Shown: positions 9,187-17,766 of the stretch, piece by piece
How the letters are laid out: every line of letters starts with the position of its first letter
Numbering within the stretch: position 1 is the first letter of the stretch
Source: Zeaxanthinibacter enoshimensis
Lineage (GTDB): Bacteria > Bacteroidota > Bacteroidia > Flavobacteriales > Flavobacteriaceae
DNA: 64,000 bases
NCBI RefSeq assembly: GCF_004362865.1
Contig: NZ_SNYI01000002.1
Span: 186,001 to 250,000, forward strand
Reading direction: 5' to 3'
Notes under the pieces: model-generated
The model's input: the letters and a program-made list of their open reading frames with translations, nothing else
Databases searched by the model: none
What the model was told of the DNA's origin: nothing
Program-made: the position numbers and the translations under genes

Positions 9187-10512
9187 TTATTTTTTGGTGT
9201 ATTGCCCCTGTTCCTTCAGGAAATTCTGTTGAAGCCATAGGTCGCGGTAAGTATTCTCTTTATCGTACTGTTCGGCTTGCCGGCTGATATTGAATTTTCT
9301 GTCACGGGGATCGTTACCAACCCCGCTGTTATACATCCAGTTCCCCCAGTTACTGTGTACATCGTAATCAATGAGCATGGATTCAAAATAGGCCGCGCCG
9401 ATTCTCCAGTCCTGTTGCCATTCCTTGGCCCAGAAACTTGCTACATTCTGCCGGCCCCGGTTACTCATGAAACCGGTCAGTGCTAGCTCTATCATGTTTG
9501 CATCAATAAAATCGACCCCAGTGGTACCATTGATCCAGGCTTCCAGTTTTTCCTTATCATTTTCCCATTCAAGTTCCTTCTTGTGGATGCCACCTAACCG
9601 GAATATAAGGTTGCCGTGTTTCAGGGAAATGTATTTGAAGAAATCTCTCCAGATCAGTTCAAAGATCAGCCAATAGGTGCCCTGGTTGGCAACGCGTTCA
9701 GCTTCGTAAGCTTTTACCTTCCAGTACACGGTGCGCGGAGATAACGACCCATTGGCCAGCCAGGCAGACAGCTTGGAACTGTATTCAGAACCGATCAGCC
9801 CGTTCCTGGTTTCTTTATATTCGGACAGGTTTCCTGTTTTCCAAGAATATTCCTCAAGTCGCTCGGCAGCCTGGGTTTCCCCCCCGCTGAAAGGGAATGC
9901 AGACCTGTTGTCAGGTGTAAAAGGTGTCATCCCCAGCTGGCTCATGGATGGGAAAGGAGGCAAAGTATGAACTCGGTTTTCTGCAGGCATAGGTTGGGGT
10001 GGGGGTGTTTCTTCCCTTACTTCCACGGTTTTTTCGCAATGTTTCCGGAAAGGGGTGAAGATATCCGGGATGTCGTTAAAACTCTCGTAAGGAATATCAT
10101 CAGGATGATAAAGAAATTGGTTGTATACTTCAATCCATTGAACACCTTCCGGACTCCATTCGGTAACCCTGTCATAAATAGTAACCTCTTCCTGGGTCCA
10201 TTCTTTTTGGGAGTATACCTTTTCAATGGCGAATGCCCGGATAAGATCGGGGATCACATGTTCTGGGGGGTTCTGGAATACGAACAAGCTGATATTCAGC
10301 CCGGCTAATTGTTGCCGGAGATCCTCTATGCTCTGGTAGAGGAACTGGCTGCGGAAGGGTCCTGTCTTAGGAAAGCCAAATGCATCCATTGCCCGGTACC
10401 GGGGGTCAAAACAGTATACAGCTATTACACGGTTTCCTTTGCAGGCTTGGGTAAGTGCAAAATTATCGGTAATCCGGAGGTCATTGCGGAACCAGACGAG
10501 CGAATTAGACAT
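9187..10512 (-). CDS. Cryptochrome DASH / photolyase family protein
   Basis: The protein starts MSNSLVWFRNDLRITDN, the antenna-domain signature of the photolyase/cryptochrome superfamily, and ends in the FAD domain (WELIWRDF-like FELIWRDFFKYISLKHG, GFMSNRGRQNVASF, DYDVHSNWGNWMYNSGVGNDPR). The last motif and the TGFMSNRGRQN block are typical of the DASH branch, which repairs cyclobutane dimers in single-stranded DNA. I took the ATG at 10512 (441 aa). An upstream in-frame ATG at 10551 would add 13 poorly fitting residues and overlap the DUF2256 gene. It is the middle gene of a three-gene light-repair operon. Confidence 0.9.
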   Translation of the reverse strand: MSNSLVWFRNDLRITDNFALTQACKGNRVIAVYCFDPRYRAMDAFGFPKTGPFRSQFLYQSIEDLRQQLAGLNISLFVFQNPPEHVIPDLIRAFAIEKVYSQKEWTQEEVTIYDRVTEWSPEGVQWIEVYNQFLYHPDDIPYESFNDIPDIFTPFRKHCEKTVEVREETPPPQPMPAENRVHTLPPFPSMSQLGMTPFTPDNRSAFPFSGGETQAAERLEEYSWKTGNLSEYKETRNGLIGSEYSSKLSAWLANGSLSPRTVYWKVKAYEAERVANQGTYWLIFELIWRDFFKYISLKHGNLIFRLGGIHKKELEWENDKEKLEAWINGTTGVDFIDANMIELALTGFMSNRGRQNVASFWAKEWQQDWRIGAAYFESMLIDYDVHSNWGNWMYNSGVGNDPRDRKFNISRQAEQYDKENTYRDLWLQQNFLKEQGQYTKK

Positions 10513-10529
10513 GTGGTGGATTTTTCTAT

Positions 10530-10667
10530 TTATGATTTGTTTCCCCTGCACCTTTTACTGCAATAGACCACCGATTCCCAGTTGCGTTCCCATTTCTTTC
10601 TCCACTGGAAAGGCCGGTTACAGACAGGACAGATCTTTGTTGGCAGGTTTAGTTTTGAATGCGCCAT
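10530..10667 (-). CDS. DUF2256 small cysteine-rich protein
   Basis: A 45-codon gene on the minus strand begins [16 protein letters not shown] and ends [10 protein letters not shown]. The paired CPVC and CSKRC motifs around an Arg/Trp-rich middle ([13 protein letters not shown]) identify the DUF2256 family, a probable small zinc-binding protein often encoded beside photolyase/cryptochrome genes. It ends 17 nt before the DASH start on the same strand, so it is the first gene of the cluster. The function is not established; a role with the neighbouring photolyases is inferred from context. Confidence 0.9.
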   Translation of the reverse strand: MAHSKLNLPTKICPVCNRPFQWRKKWERNWESVVYCSKRCRGNKS

Positions 10668-10808
10668 TTTGTTTAATAAAAATACCCTAAAGCAGAACAA
10701 AAAGTTGTTAAGAGTCTCGTAAAATATATATTGAAAACTGTGTATCTGCGTCCGCGAAGCTGGTAATACCCACTTTAATTAGTACATTTACCTCTTCTTG
10801 CTTGATTC

Positions 10809-12149
10809 ATGACACAAACTCCAAAAAACATTGCCATAGCCGGTTCCGGTCTTGTAGGATCTTTACTGGCAATCTACCTCAGGAGGCTTGGCCACACAGT
10901 CACGGTCTTTGACCGCAGGCCTGATATCCGTACCATCAGGTTTTCCGGGAGGTCTATTAACCTGGCCATGAGCAATCGTGGGTGGAAAGCTTTAAGGGAA
11001 GTGGGTCTGGAAGATGCGATCAAGGAAATTGCCATCCCCCTGGATAAAAGGGCAATGCACTTGTTAGACGAGGAGGTCTATTACCAGAAGTACGGGAAAG
11101 AAGGAGAGGCCATCTGGTCGATATCCCGGGGAGTACTGAACCGGAGGATGATCGACCTGGCGGAAGAAGCTGGGGCGTCCTTCCGCTTTAATGAAAAAGT
11201 TTGGGATGTCAATCTCCCGGAGGCTAAGCTGTATACCGGGGAGACCGAAAAAAGCGAATGGAAGGAATACAGCTACGATATCATCTTTGGTTGTGACGGT
11301 GCATTTTCCCGTATCCGGCATAAGATGCAAAGGCGCAGCAGGTTTGATTATTCGCAACATTTTATTGATGTAGGGTATAAAGAACTTACGATTCCCCCCA
11401 ATGAAGACGGGACCCATAAACTGGATAAGAATTCTTTCCACATCTGGCCCAGGGGTAAATTCATGTTCATTGCAATGCCGAATCTCGATGGCAGTTTCAC
11501 CTGTACTCTTTTCCTTCCGTTCGAAGGGGAGGTTTCCTTTGAAAACCTGAAAACCAAGGAAGAAGCTCGGGCATTCTTTAAAAAGTACTTTCCCAACGTG
11601 ATGCAGGATATTGAGAACCTGGCAGAGGACTTTCTCAGTAACCCTACCAGTGCCATGGTGACCATGAAGTGTTTTCCCTGGACATACTGGGACAAGGTAG
11701 CCCTGGTCGGCGACTCAGCCCATGCCGTGGTGCCATTTTACGGGCAGGGGATGAACGCGGGGTTTGAAGACATCTACGTACTCAACCAGTTAATGCGCGA
11801 ATTGGGAGATGATTGGGAGCAGATCTTTAAGACCTACGAGAGAAAGCGCAAACCTAACGCCGATGCCATTGCTGAACTCAGTTACAGGAATTTTATAGAA
11901 ATGAGCAGTAAAACGGCAGACCCAATGTTCCTGCTGCAAAAGAAGATCGAAAAACGCTTTTCTGCCAAATACCCGGAAAAATGGATACCGGCCTATTCCA
12001 GGGTTACATTTTCTGACAGGCCGTATGCCGAAGCACTGGAGATAGGAGACAGGCAGGAAGCCATAATGAAAGAGGTAATGGCACATCCACAGATAGAGGA
12101 GGAGTGGGACAGTGAAATGGTAGAAAAGATGATCCTCGAACGCTTATAA
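10809..12149 (+). CDS. kmo: Kynurenine 3-monooxygenase
   Basis: This 446-residue FAD-dependent aromatic hydroxylase has the N-terminal dinucleotide-binding motif IAGSGLVGSLLAIYLRRLG, the second FAD motif GDSAHAVVPFYGQGMNAGFED, and the KMO-specific segment SGRSINLAMSNRGWKALREVG. It hydroxylates L-kynurenine to 3-hydroxykynurenine using NADPH and oxygen, in the tryptophan-to-quinolinate route that some Bacteroidota use for NAD synthesis. It is monocistronic here, with a near-consensus -7 box (TACATTTA) at 10783-10790. The eukaryotic enzyme has a C-terminal membrane anchor; none is evident here. Confidence 0.95.
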   Translation: MTQTPKNIAIAGSGLVGSLLAIYLRRLGHTVTVFDRRPDIRTIRFSGRSINLAMSNRGWKALREVGLEDAIKEIAIPLDKRAMHLLDEEVYYQKYGKEGEAIWSISRGVLNRRMIDLAEEAGASFRFNEKVWDVNLPEAKLYTGETEKSEWKEYSYDIIFGCDGAFSRIRHKMQRRSRFDYSQHFIDVGYKELTIPPNEDGTHKLDKNSFHIWPRGKFMFIAMPNLDGSFTCTLFLPFEGEVSFENLKTKEEARAFFKKYFPNVMQDIENLAEDFLSNPTSAMVTMKCFPWTYWDKVALVGDSAHAVVPFYGQGMNAGFEDIYVLNQLMRELGDDWEQIFKTYERKRKPNADAIAELSYRNFIEMSSKTADPMFLLQKKIEKRFSAKYPEKWIPAYSRVTFSDRPYAEALEIGDRQEAIMKEVMAHPQIEEEWDSEMVEKMILERL

Positions 12150-12153
12150 TACT

Positions 12154-12573
12154 TCAATCAGGCTTTTTCCGGCGCATTTCTGCCCTCCGCATCGGCATTC
12201 CGTCTATTACTTCAAAGATCCTGACAGGATCTGCGATTCCTTTCTGAAGCAGTTTTACCCCGCCATCCTTACCCACCAGCACTGTTCCCCCGGCTACGGG
12301 GTAATATTGAGCGGGCAGTTCCAGGTCTACTGAATTCCCTGCTGCGTCGAAAATTGCATCATCTTTAATAAAGAATAACAACAATTCCCTTTCGGACATC
12401 GCCTTCTTCTGCGTCATATATTTGCCGGCAGCCTCACTGGCTGTCACCGTTACTGCCTGGTTTACCGACAGGAATAGCAGCCGGTTCTTCCACCGGTAGT
12501 CACGGATGTCCTGTGCCCAGGCACTAAAACCCGAGAGCAGTACTGCTATTATAACAACCGTGATTCTCATCAT
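12154..12573 (-). CDS. DUF4174 domain-containing secreted protein
   Basis: The 139-residue protein starts with a signal peptide (MMRITVVIIAVLLSGFSAWAQ). The mature part opens with DIRDYRWKNRLLFL and ends VIDGMPMRRAEMRRKKPD, both hallmarks of DUF4174, a thioredoxin-like family of unknown function found outside the cytoplasm. The usual middle part is divergent, and I see no CxxC. The gene converges on kmo with a 4-nt gap and starts directly after the terminator of the upstream operon. Confidence 0.8.
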   Translation of the reverse strand: MMRITVVIIAVLLSGFSAWAQDIRDYRWKNRLLFLSVNQAVTVTASEAAGKYMTQKKAMSERELLLFFIKDDAIFDAAGNSVDLELPAQYYPVAGGTVLVGKDGGVKLLQKGIADPVRIFEVIDGMPMRRAEMRRKKPD

Positions 12574-12588
12574 CAGAATATAACAAAA

Positions 12589-12610
12589 AAACCACCCTGT
12601 TGGGTGGTTT
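12589..12610 (-). terminator. Terminator of the Nif3/coiled-coil operon
   Basis: AAACCACCC and GGGTGGTTT form a 9-bp stem with a 4-nt loop. On the minus strand it is followed by a run of T, 24 nt after the stop of the coiled-coil gene. Confidence 0.8.
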
Positions 12611-12633
12611 TAATTATCTGTTGGGGCAATAAT

Positions 12634-13413
12634 TTAGATCTTGCCGAACATCTTCTGCATTTTCTCCTGCTCTTCCTCAGCCAGTACGGGATCTACCAGT
12701 ATCCTGCCGCTGTGCTCGTCAGTGATGATCTTCTTGCGGGAAGCAATCTCAACCTGTACCTGTGGCGGGATGGTAAAGAATGATCCGCCGGAAGCTCCAC
12801 GCTCTATCGGTACTACGGCCAGTCCGTTCTTTACATTATTACGGATCCTCTTGTAAGCTTTGATCAGCCTTTCTTCGATCTGCTCCTGGTATTCCTCTGA
12901 CTTAGCCAGCAGTGCCTTTTCTTCTTTTTCTGTTTCTGCAAGGATTGCATCCAATTCGCTTTTCTTGTGCTTCAGGTGTGTCTCCCGCTCACTAAGGCGT
13001 TCCTTGGTCTCTGCTATAACTTCTTTCTTCTGCTCGATCTGAGCTTTGAATTCTTTGATGTTCTTTTCAGCTAACTGAATTTCCAATTCCTGGAACTCAA
13101 CTTCCTTGGCCAGGGAATTGAACTCCCGGCTATTACGGACATTCTTCTGCTGGTCCGCGTATTTTTTGATCAGGGTTTTAGATTCCTCGATGAGGTTCTT
13201 TTTGGCGGTAATTTCGTAGTTGATCGTCTCTACATCGGTCTTCAGCTTATCGATCCTGGTTTTGAGGCCCAGTACTTCGTCTTCGAGATCTTCTACTTCC
13301 AGCGGCAATTCGCCTCTTACATTCCTTATCTCGTCAACACGGGAATCAATTAGTTGCAGATCATATAGTGCCCTTAATTTTTCCTCTACTGTAGCTTCTG
13401 TCTTTGTTGCCAT
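12634..13413 (-). CDS. C4-type zinc-ribbon family coiled-coil protein, zinc ligands lost
   Basis: The 259-residue protein is a long coiled coil (residues ~10-190, rich in K/E heptads) followed by a small C-terminal domain. It matches the CT398-like or C4-type zinc-ribbon family that is regularly encoded beside Nif3 homologues. In typical members the C-terminal domain reads GACGGCF...CEHCGRIL. Here the same frame reads RGASGGSF...DEHSGRIL, so none of the four cysteines remains and zinc binding by this motif is not possible. The rest of the domain, such as IPPQVQVEI and RILVDP, is intact. It follows the Nif3 gene by 3 nt. Function unknown; a nucleic-acid or membrane-tether role has been proposed for the family. 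Confidence 0.85.
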   Translation of the reverse strand: MATKTEATVEEKLRALYDLQLIDSRVDEIRNVRGELPLEVEDLEDEVLGLKTRIDKLKTDVETINYEITAKKNLIEESKTLIKKYADQQKNVRNSREFNSLAKEVEFQELEIQLAEKNIKEFKAQIEQKKEVIAETKERLSERETHLKHKKSELDAILAETEKEEKALLAKSEEYQEQIEERLIKAYKRIRNNVKNGLAVVPIERGASGGSFFTIPPQVQVEIASRKKIITDEHSGRILVDPVLAEEEQEKMQKMFGKI

Positions 13414-13416
13414 ACT

Positions 13417-14511
13417 TTAAAAATACTTGATGGGATTTGTTATACTCTCGGATAAAGAGATTGCAAAATTAGGAATTTTTTTTGTAAGATAGTCAACCAA
13501 TAGGGTTTTTGTAAACTGCTCAGATTCAAAGTGTCCGATATCTGCCAGCAAGATCTTTTTTTCTGCCTCGTAAAACTGGTGGTATTTAAGGTCTGATGTC
13601 ACCAGGGCATCCGCTCCTGCGGCCTTCGCAGCGCCTATGGCAAAGGCTCCGCTGCCCCCCAGGACTGCTACCTTCCTGATCTTTTTGCCCAACAGTTCCG
13701 AATGGCGTACTACCTTGGCATCCATCCTGTCTTTGAGCAGCTGCAGGAAATCTTCTTCTTCCATGGCATCTTCCAGTTCCCCTATCATACCCATTCCGAG
13801 CTCCTGGTGCAGGTTCTCGGTAGTCAGCACTTCGTAGGCAACTTCTTCGTAAGGGTGATTTTCTTTAAGAGCAGTGATGATCTTGTGTTGCAGGTCATCG
13901 CGGAACACGACCTGTACCTGGACTTCTTCCTCGAAATGTGTAGAACCTATCTGACCCAGGGTAGGGTTGGAGCCTTCACCGGCCCGGAAGGTTCCTGTTC
14001 CGGCGAGGTTAAAACTGCAGTGACTGTATTTCCCGATCTGACCGGCCCCGGCGGCAAAAAGAGCCTCCCGGACCTTTTCCGCATTCTCTTTAGGAACATA
14101 GGTCATCAGCTTACGGATACTGCCTTTCTTGGGGATCAGGATCGCCCTTTCCCTTAGGCCCAGTACCTCGCATATCTTGGCATTAACCCCTTCCCATGCA
14201 TTGTCCAGGGCAGTGTGAATAGCATATATGCTGATATTATTGGCGATGGCTTTCATTACCACGCGTTCAACGTAGGTTCTACCCGTTAGTTTTTTAAGCC
14301 CCCCGAATATGATGGGGTGGAAACTGACCACCAGGTTGCACGATTTTTTTATAGCCTCGTCAATTACGTTCTCCAGGGTGTCCAGGGTGACGAGTATTCC
14401 GGTGACCTCGGCCTGGGCGTCGCCCACCAGTAATCCTACATTATCAAAGTCCTCTGCCTGTGACAGCGGAGCAAGTTCCTCCAGTATATCAGTAACGTCT
14501 TTTACAATCAT
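13417..14511 (-). CDS. Nif3-like dinuclear metal centre hexameric protein
   Basis: This 364-residue protein belongs to the Nif3/YbgI/YqfO family. The metal-binding region is visible in SFHPIIFGGLKKLTG and YAIHTALDNAWEGVNAKICE, and near the end in VTSDLKYHQF and DIGHFESEQ. A YqfO-type insertion of about 100 residues (MTYVPKENAEKV...HPYEEVAYEV) sits in the middle. Members form toroidal hexamers with two metal ions per subunit; they have been called GTP cyclohydrolase-like, but the physiological reaction is unsettled. It heads an operon with the coiled-coil protein downstream, a pairing common across bacteria. Confidence 0.92.
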   Translation of the reverse strand: MIVKDVTDILEELAPLSQAEDFDNVGLLVGDAQAEVTGILVTLDTLENVIDEAIKKSCNLVVSFHPIIFGGLKKLTGRTYVERVVMKAIANNISIYAIHTALDNAWEGVNAKICEVLGLRERAILIPKKGSIRKLMTYVPKENAEKVREALFAAGAGQIGKYSHCSFNLAGTGTFRAGEGSNPTLGQIGSTHFEEEVQVQVVFRDDLQHKIITALKENHPYEEVAYEVLTTENLHQELGMGMIGELEDAMEEEDFLQLLKDRMDAKVVRHSELLGKKIRKVAVLGGSGAFAIGAAKAAGADALVTSDLKYHQFYEAEKKILLADIGHFESEQFTKTLLVDYLTKKIPNFAISLSESITNPIKYF

Positions 14512-14560
14512 TTGAGGATTTTAAGGCCTTCAAAGATAAAATATTATAATTTCGCTGACG

Positions 14561-15553
14561 ATGCAACTGCTCAGAAAAATAGCGTTTCCCATCTCCCTGC
14601 TCTATGCACTGGCAGTATACCTGCGAAATTTTCTCTTCGATACCGGTATTTTATCCTCAGTACGCTTTGATACCCCAACGATCTGTGTGGGCAACATCAG
14701 TGTAGGGGGAAGCGGGAAGACCCCTATGACAGAACTGCTGGTCCGGATGTTACAGCCGTCCATGAAGCTGGCTGTGCTTAGCCGTGGCTACAGGCGGAAG
14801 ACTTCGGGCTTCGTGCTGGCAGACGAAAACAGTACGGCTTCAGATCTCGGGGATGAACCTCTGCAGATCTACAGGAAATTCCCGGGGATCCATATGGCAG
14901 TTGATGCCGACAGGAGGAGAGGGATAAGCCAGCTGGAGAAACTGGTGAAGCCCGATATGATCATCCTGGACGATGCCTTCCAGCACCGCAGGGTAAAACC
15001 GGATATCTCTATACTCCTGACTCCCCATGATCTGTTGTACACAGACGATTGGTACCTGCCAACAGGGGATCTGCGTGACAGCAAAGCGGAGGCGAAAAGG
15101 GCTGATGTGATCATAGTGACCAAATGTCCCAGAGGGCTTTCAATCCCGGAGCGGGAAAAGATAAAAGAAAAGCTGAACCCGGGAGTACAACAGCTGTTAT
15201 TATTCTCCTGCCTGGAATATGATACACGTTTAAGGGGAGGTGATATGGAGATTGAATTGGAAGATCTGAAAGGACGGGAAATTACCTTGCTCACGGGAAT
15301 AGCCAAACCGGAACCCCTGGAGAATTACCTGTCCGGAAAAGGTTTGAGTTTTAAACACTTGAGATTCCCTGATCACCACGATTTTACGGAAAAGGAATTA
15401 TCACGGATAAGAGAGGAGCAGCTGTTGCTAACCACTGAGAAGGATTATACGAGGATTGGTGGCAGGATCCCGGGAATGTATTACATCCCTGTCAGGCACC
15501 GGTTCCTGTTCGGGGGTGAGGAACTGTTAAAAGAGAAGCTGCTGCCGCTATGA
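14561..15553 (+). CDS. lpxK: Tetraacyldisaccharide 4'-kinase
   Basis: The 330-residue enzyme has an N-terminal hydrophobic segment and a Walker A motif at residues 44-54 (GNISVGGSGKT), followed by VLSRGYRRKTSGF and the DDAFQHRRV motif typical of LpxK. It phosphorylates the 4' position of the lipid A disaccharide at the inner face of the cytoplasmic membrane, the sixth step of the Raetz pathway. Length and motifs are normal for the family. The gene runs alone on the plus strand, and its last 6 bp overlap the end of the convergent histidine kinase gene. No terminator is visible between them. Confidence 0.95.
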   Translation: MQLLRKIAFPISLLYALAVYLRNFLFDTGILSSVRFDTPTICVGNISVGGSGKTPMTELLVRMLQPSMKLAVLSRGYRRKTSGFVLADENSTASDLGDEPLQIYRKFPGIHMAVDADRRRGISQLEKLVKPDMIILDDAFQHRRVKPDISILLTPHDLLYTDDWYLPTGDLRDSKAEAKRADVIIVTKCPRGLSIPEREKIKEKLNPGVQQLLLFSCLEYDTRLRGGDMEIELEDLKGREITLLTGIAKPEPLENYLSGKGLSFKHLRFPDHHDFTEKELSRIREEQLLLTTEKDYTRIGGRIPGMYYIPVRHRFLFGGEELLKEKLLPL

Positions 15554-17743
15554 GGCAGGTCTGTTCATCTTCTTATCAAGGATATTCTCGCCGATCTTTT
15601 GGTAGAATACTTCAGGCTTAAAAGGCTTGGTGACCACGTCATTACAACCGGCAGCATAGAAGGTTTCCAGGCTGTCATCCAGGGAGATTGCTGTCAGGGC
15701 GATGATAGGGATATCCGGGTTGAATTTCCGGATCTCTATGGTAGCTTCCACCCCGCTGATCCCCGGCATGTGGATGTCCATCAGGATACCATCATAGGGG
15801 TTGCTCTCCGCCATGGCTACGGCATCTGTACCATTCGAGGCTATATCACAGTTAACACCTCTTTTATTCAGCATTTTCTTGGTGATTACCTGGTTGATCT
15901 TGTTATCCTCTACTACCAGTAAATGCAGGCCTTCCAGGTCATATTCCTTCTCGACTGGTTCAAATGACAGGTCTTCAAGAACACTGTCCTTGCTCTTCAT
16001 TTCCAGTTCAAAGAAAAAGGAACTTCCCTTTCCTGGCTGGCTTTCCAGGTAGATCTTGCTTTCAAACAGACCCAACAAGCTCTTTACAATGGTGAGGCCA
16101 AGCCCGGTACCACCATACTCGCGGTTGATCTGTACTGATCCCTGTTCAAAGCTATCAAATATGTTTTCCTGTTGTTCCGGGGAGATCCCGATACCCGTAT
16201 CTCGGACTTCAAAGTATACCCGCACATCTTCCTCTGTCTTTTCTTTTAGTTTGGCGATGACCGTAACTTCCCCTTCCTTGGTAAACTTCAACGCATTCCC
16301 AACAAGGTTCATAAATACCTGGGATAATTTGATCGGGTCGCTGAGAAGGGTAGTGGGGATCTCAGGGTCGTAGTCCAGGATCAGTTTGGTCTTATTGCTT
16401 TTGGCAGTCTGTTGCAGGGAGTTCAGTACCTCGTTCAGAACCTTTTTAAGATTGAATTCGATATGCAAAGGCTCCAGCTTATCAGCATCGATCTTATTGA
16501 TCTGTAAGATATCATTGATAAAATTCAGCAAATAATCCCCGGAAAATTTCAGGGATTTCAGGTGTTCTTTCTGGCTTTCTGTCGGGTTCTCCTCCAGTAA
16601 AAGGTGGGTCAGTCCTGTTACCGCATATAGTGGTGTCCTTAATTCATGGCTTACCGTGGAAAGGAAATTGGTCTTCGCTTCCATGGCAGAGACCGCAGCA
16701 TCTCTTGCGGACTGTAATTCCTTGTTCTTGGTCTGCAGCAGGTCGTTGGTCTTTAATTTTATCTGGTTGTTCCTGTATAGGGAGACGGCCAGTAAAGAAA
16801 TAATGGTCAGGAAGGCAGAAGTTAGTATGGCCGTAATTTCGGAACGGTTGGCAGAGGCGCTTAAGTCTTCGATCTTGGCGTCCTGTCTCTTGATCTCCTC
16901 GTTCATAAATTCGAACTGGATACGGTCTGCCGTTTTGGATTCGGCCTGTAATTTGCTGACAGTAAAAATAGAATCCCGGATCCTGAGCAGGTTCCGGTTG
17001 TGTACCAGGGCCATATCGTATTGTTCCCCTTGCTCGTATGCACGGCCGAGTAACTCGTTGGCGTCCACGATCTCTTTGGCGAAGCTGTTCTGTACTGCCA
17101 GCTGTAAGGCCTCCTTACCGTGTTTAACACTTTCCTCGTATTCTTCCTGTTCCAGGAACAAGCGCGCCAGGCCCATATGGGCCCGCATTTTCAGGTATTG
17201 CTTTTCGTAAAGGTCATTGTTGACGATCAGGGCATTGAGATTCGTAGCTGCCTGCTCATACCGTTTCATGCTGAGGTAGATATCAGCTTCCAGCAAGAGG
17301 ATATGGTTCAGTAAGTTCCTGTCATTACTCAGTTTCTTGGATTCGATCAGGGCATCGATCGCCTGGAAATTGTTCCCGTTCCTGAATTTCAATAAGGCGT
17401 CTATATATTCGTGTACCGCCTGTCCGTAAGGATAAGAAATATTCTTCAGGGTCACTGTGGCCCGTTGCCAGAAGAAGGAAGCGTTTTCTGTTTTTCCAAG
17501 ATCCAGGTAGAGAAGGGCAGACTGGTGGAAGGCATCGACCAGGGCTTTAAAATCTTCCTGGGATTCGGCCAACAGTGCGGCCTCATTTAGTGCTTCCAGG
17601 GCCACATCCAGTTTATTCTGGTTCTTAAGGCTTTTTGATTTGAGAAAAAAGGAATCTATATCCTTATCCGGGAGCGTATTCTCCTGCGACAGGACCGTAC
17701 ATGCAAACAACAATGCAAAGACCACAGTAAGTAAGGGGCGCAT
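15548..17743 (-). CDS. Hybrid histidine kinase with periplasmic TPR sensor
   Basis: The order is: signal peptide (MRPLLTVVFALLFACTVLSQ), tetratricopeptide-like helices over residues ~30-265, a membrane segment at ~302-322, HisKA with phospho-acceptor His366 (STVSHELRTPL), HATPase with N, G1 and G2 boxes (NLVGNALKF, DTGIGIS, GTGLGLT), and a C-terminal receiver with Asp656 (GILMDIHMPG) and KPF. It should sense an envelope signal through the TPR part and relay phosphate to a separate output protein, since no DNA-binding domain is fused. I chose ATG 17743 (731 aa). A longer reading from TTG 17770 would overlap gap by 4 nt. It follows gap on the same strand. Confidence 0.9.
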   Translation of the reverse strand: MRPLLTVVFALLFACTVLSQENTLPDKDIDSFFLKSKSLKNQNKLDVALEALNEAALLAESQEDFKALVDAFHQSALLYLDLGKTENASFFWQRATVTLKNISYPYGQAVHEYIDALLKFRNGNNFQAIDALIESKKLSNDRNLLNHILLLEADIYLSMKRYEQAATNLNALIVNNDLYEKQYLKMRAHMGLARLFLEQEEYEESVKHGKEALQLAVQNSFAKEIVDANELLGRAYEQGEQYDMALVHNRNLLRIRDSIFTVSKLQAESKTADRIQFEFMNEEIKRQDAKIEDLSASANRSEITAILTSAFLTIISLLAVSLYRNNQIKLKTNDLLQTKNKELQSARDAAVSAMEAKTNFLSTVSHELRTPLYAVTGLTHLLLEENPTESQKEHLKSLKFSGDYLLNFINDILQINKIDADKLEPLHIEFNLKKVLNEVLNSLQQTAKSNKTKLILDYDPEIPTTLLSDPIKLSQVFMNLVGNALKFTKEGEVTVIAKLKEKTEEDVRVYFEVRDTGIGISPEQQENIFDSFEQGSVQINREYGGTGLGLTIVKSLLGLFESKIYLESQPGKGSSFFFELEMKSKDSVLEDLSFEPVEKEYDLEGLHLLVVEDNKINQVITKKMLNKRGVNCDIASNGTDAVAMAESNPYDGILMDIHMPGISGVEATIEIRKFNPDIPIIALTAISLDDSLETFYAAGCNDVVTKPFKPEVFYQKIGENILDKKMNRPAS

Positions 17744-17766
17744 TGGTCTATGTAGGTTTATATATC

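Noticed and set aside
10513-10551. Longer start for the DASH gene
   Set aside because: It would overlap the end of the DUF2256 gene and adds 13 residues before the family N-terminus MSNSLVWFRND.
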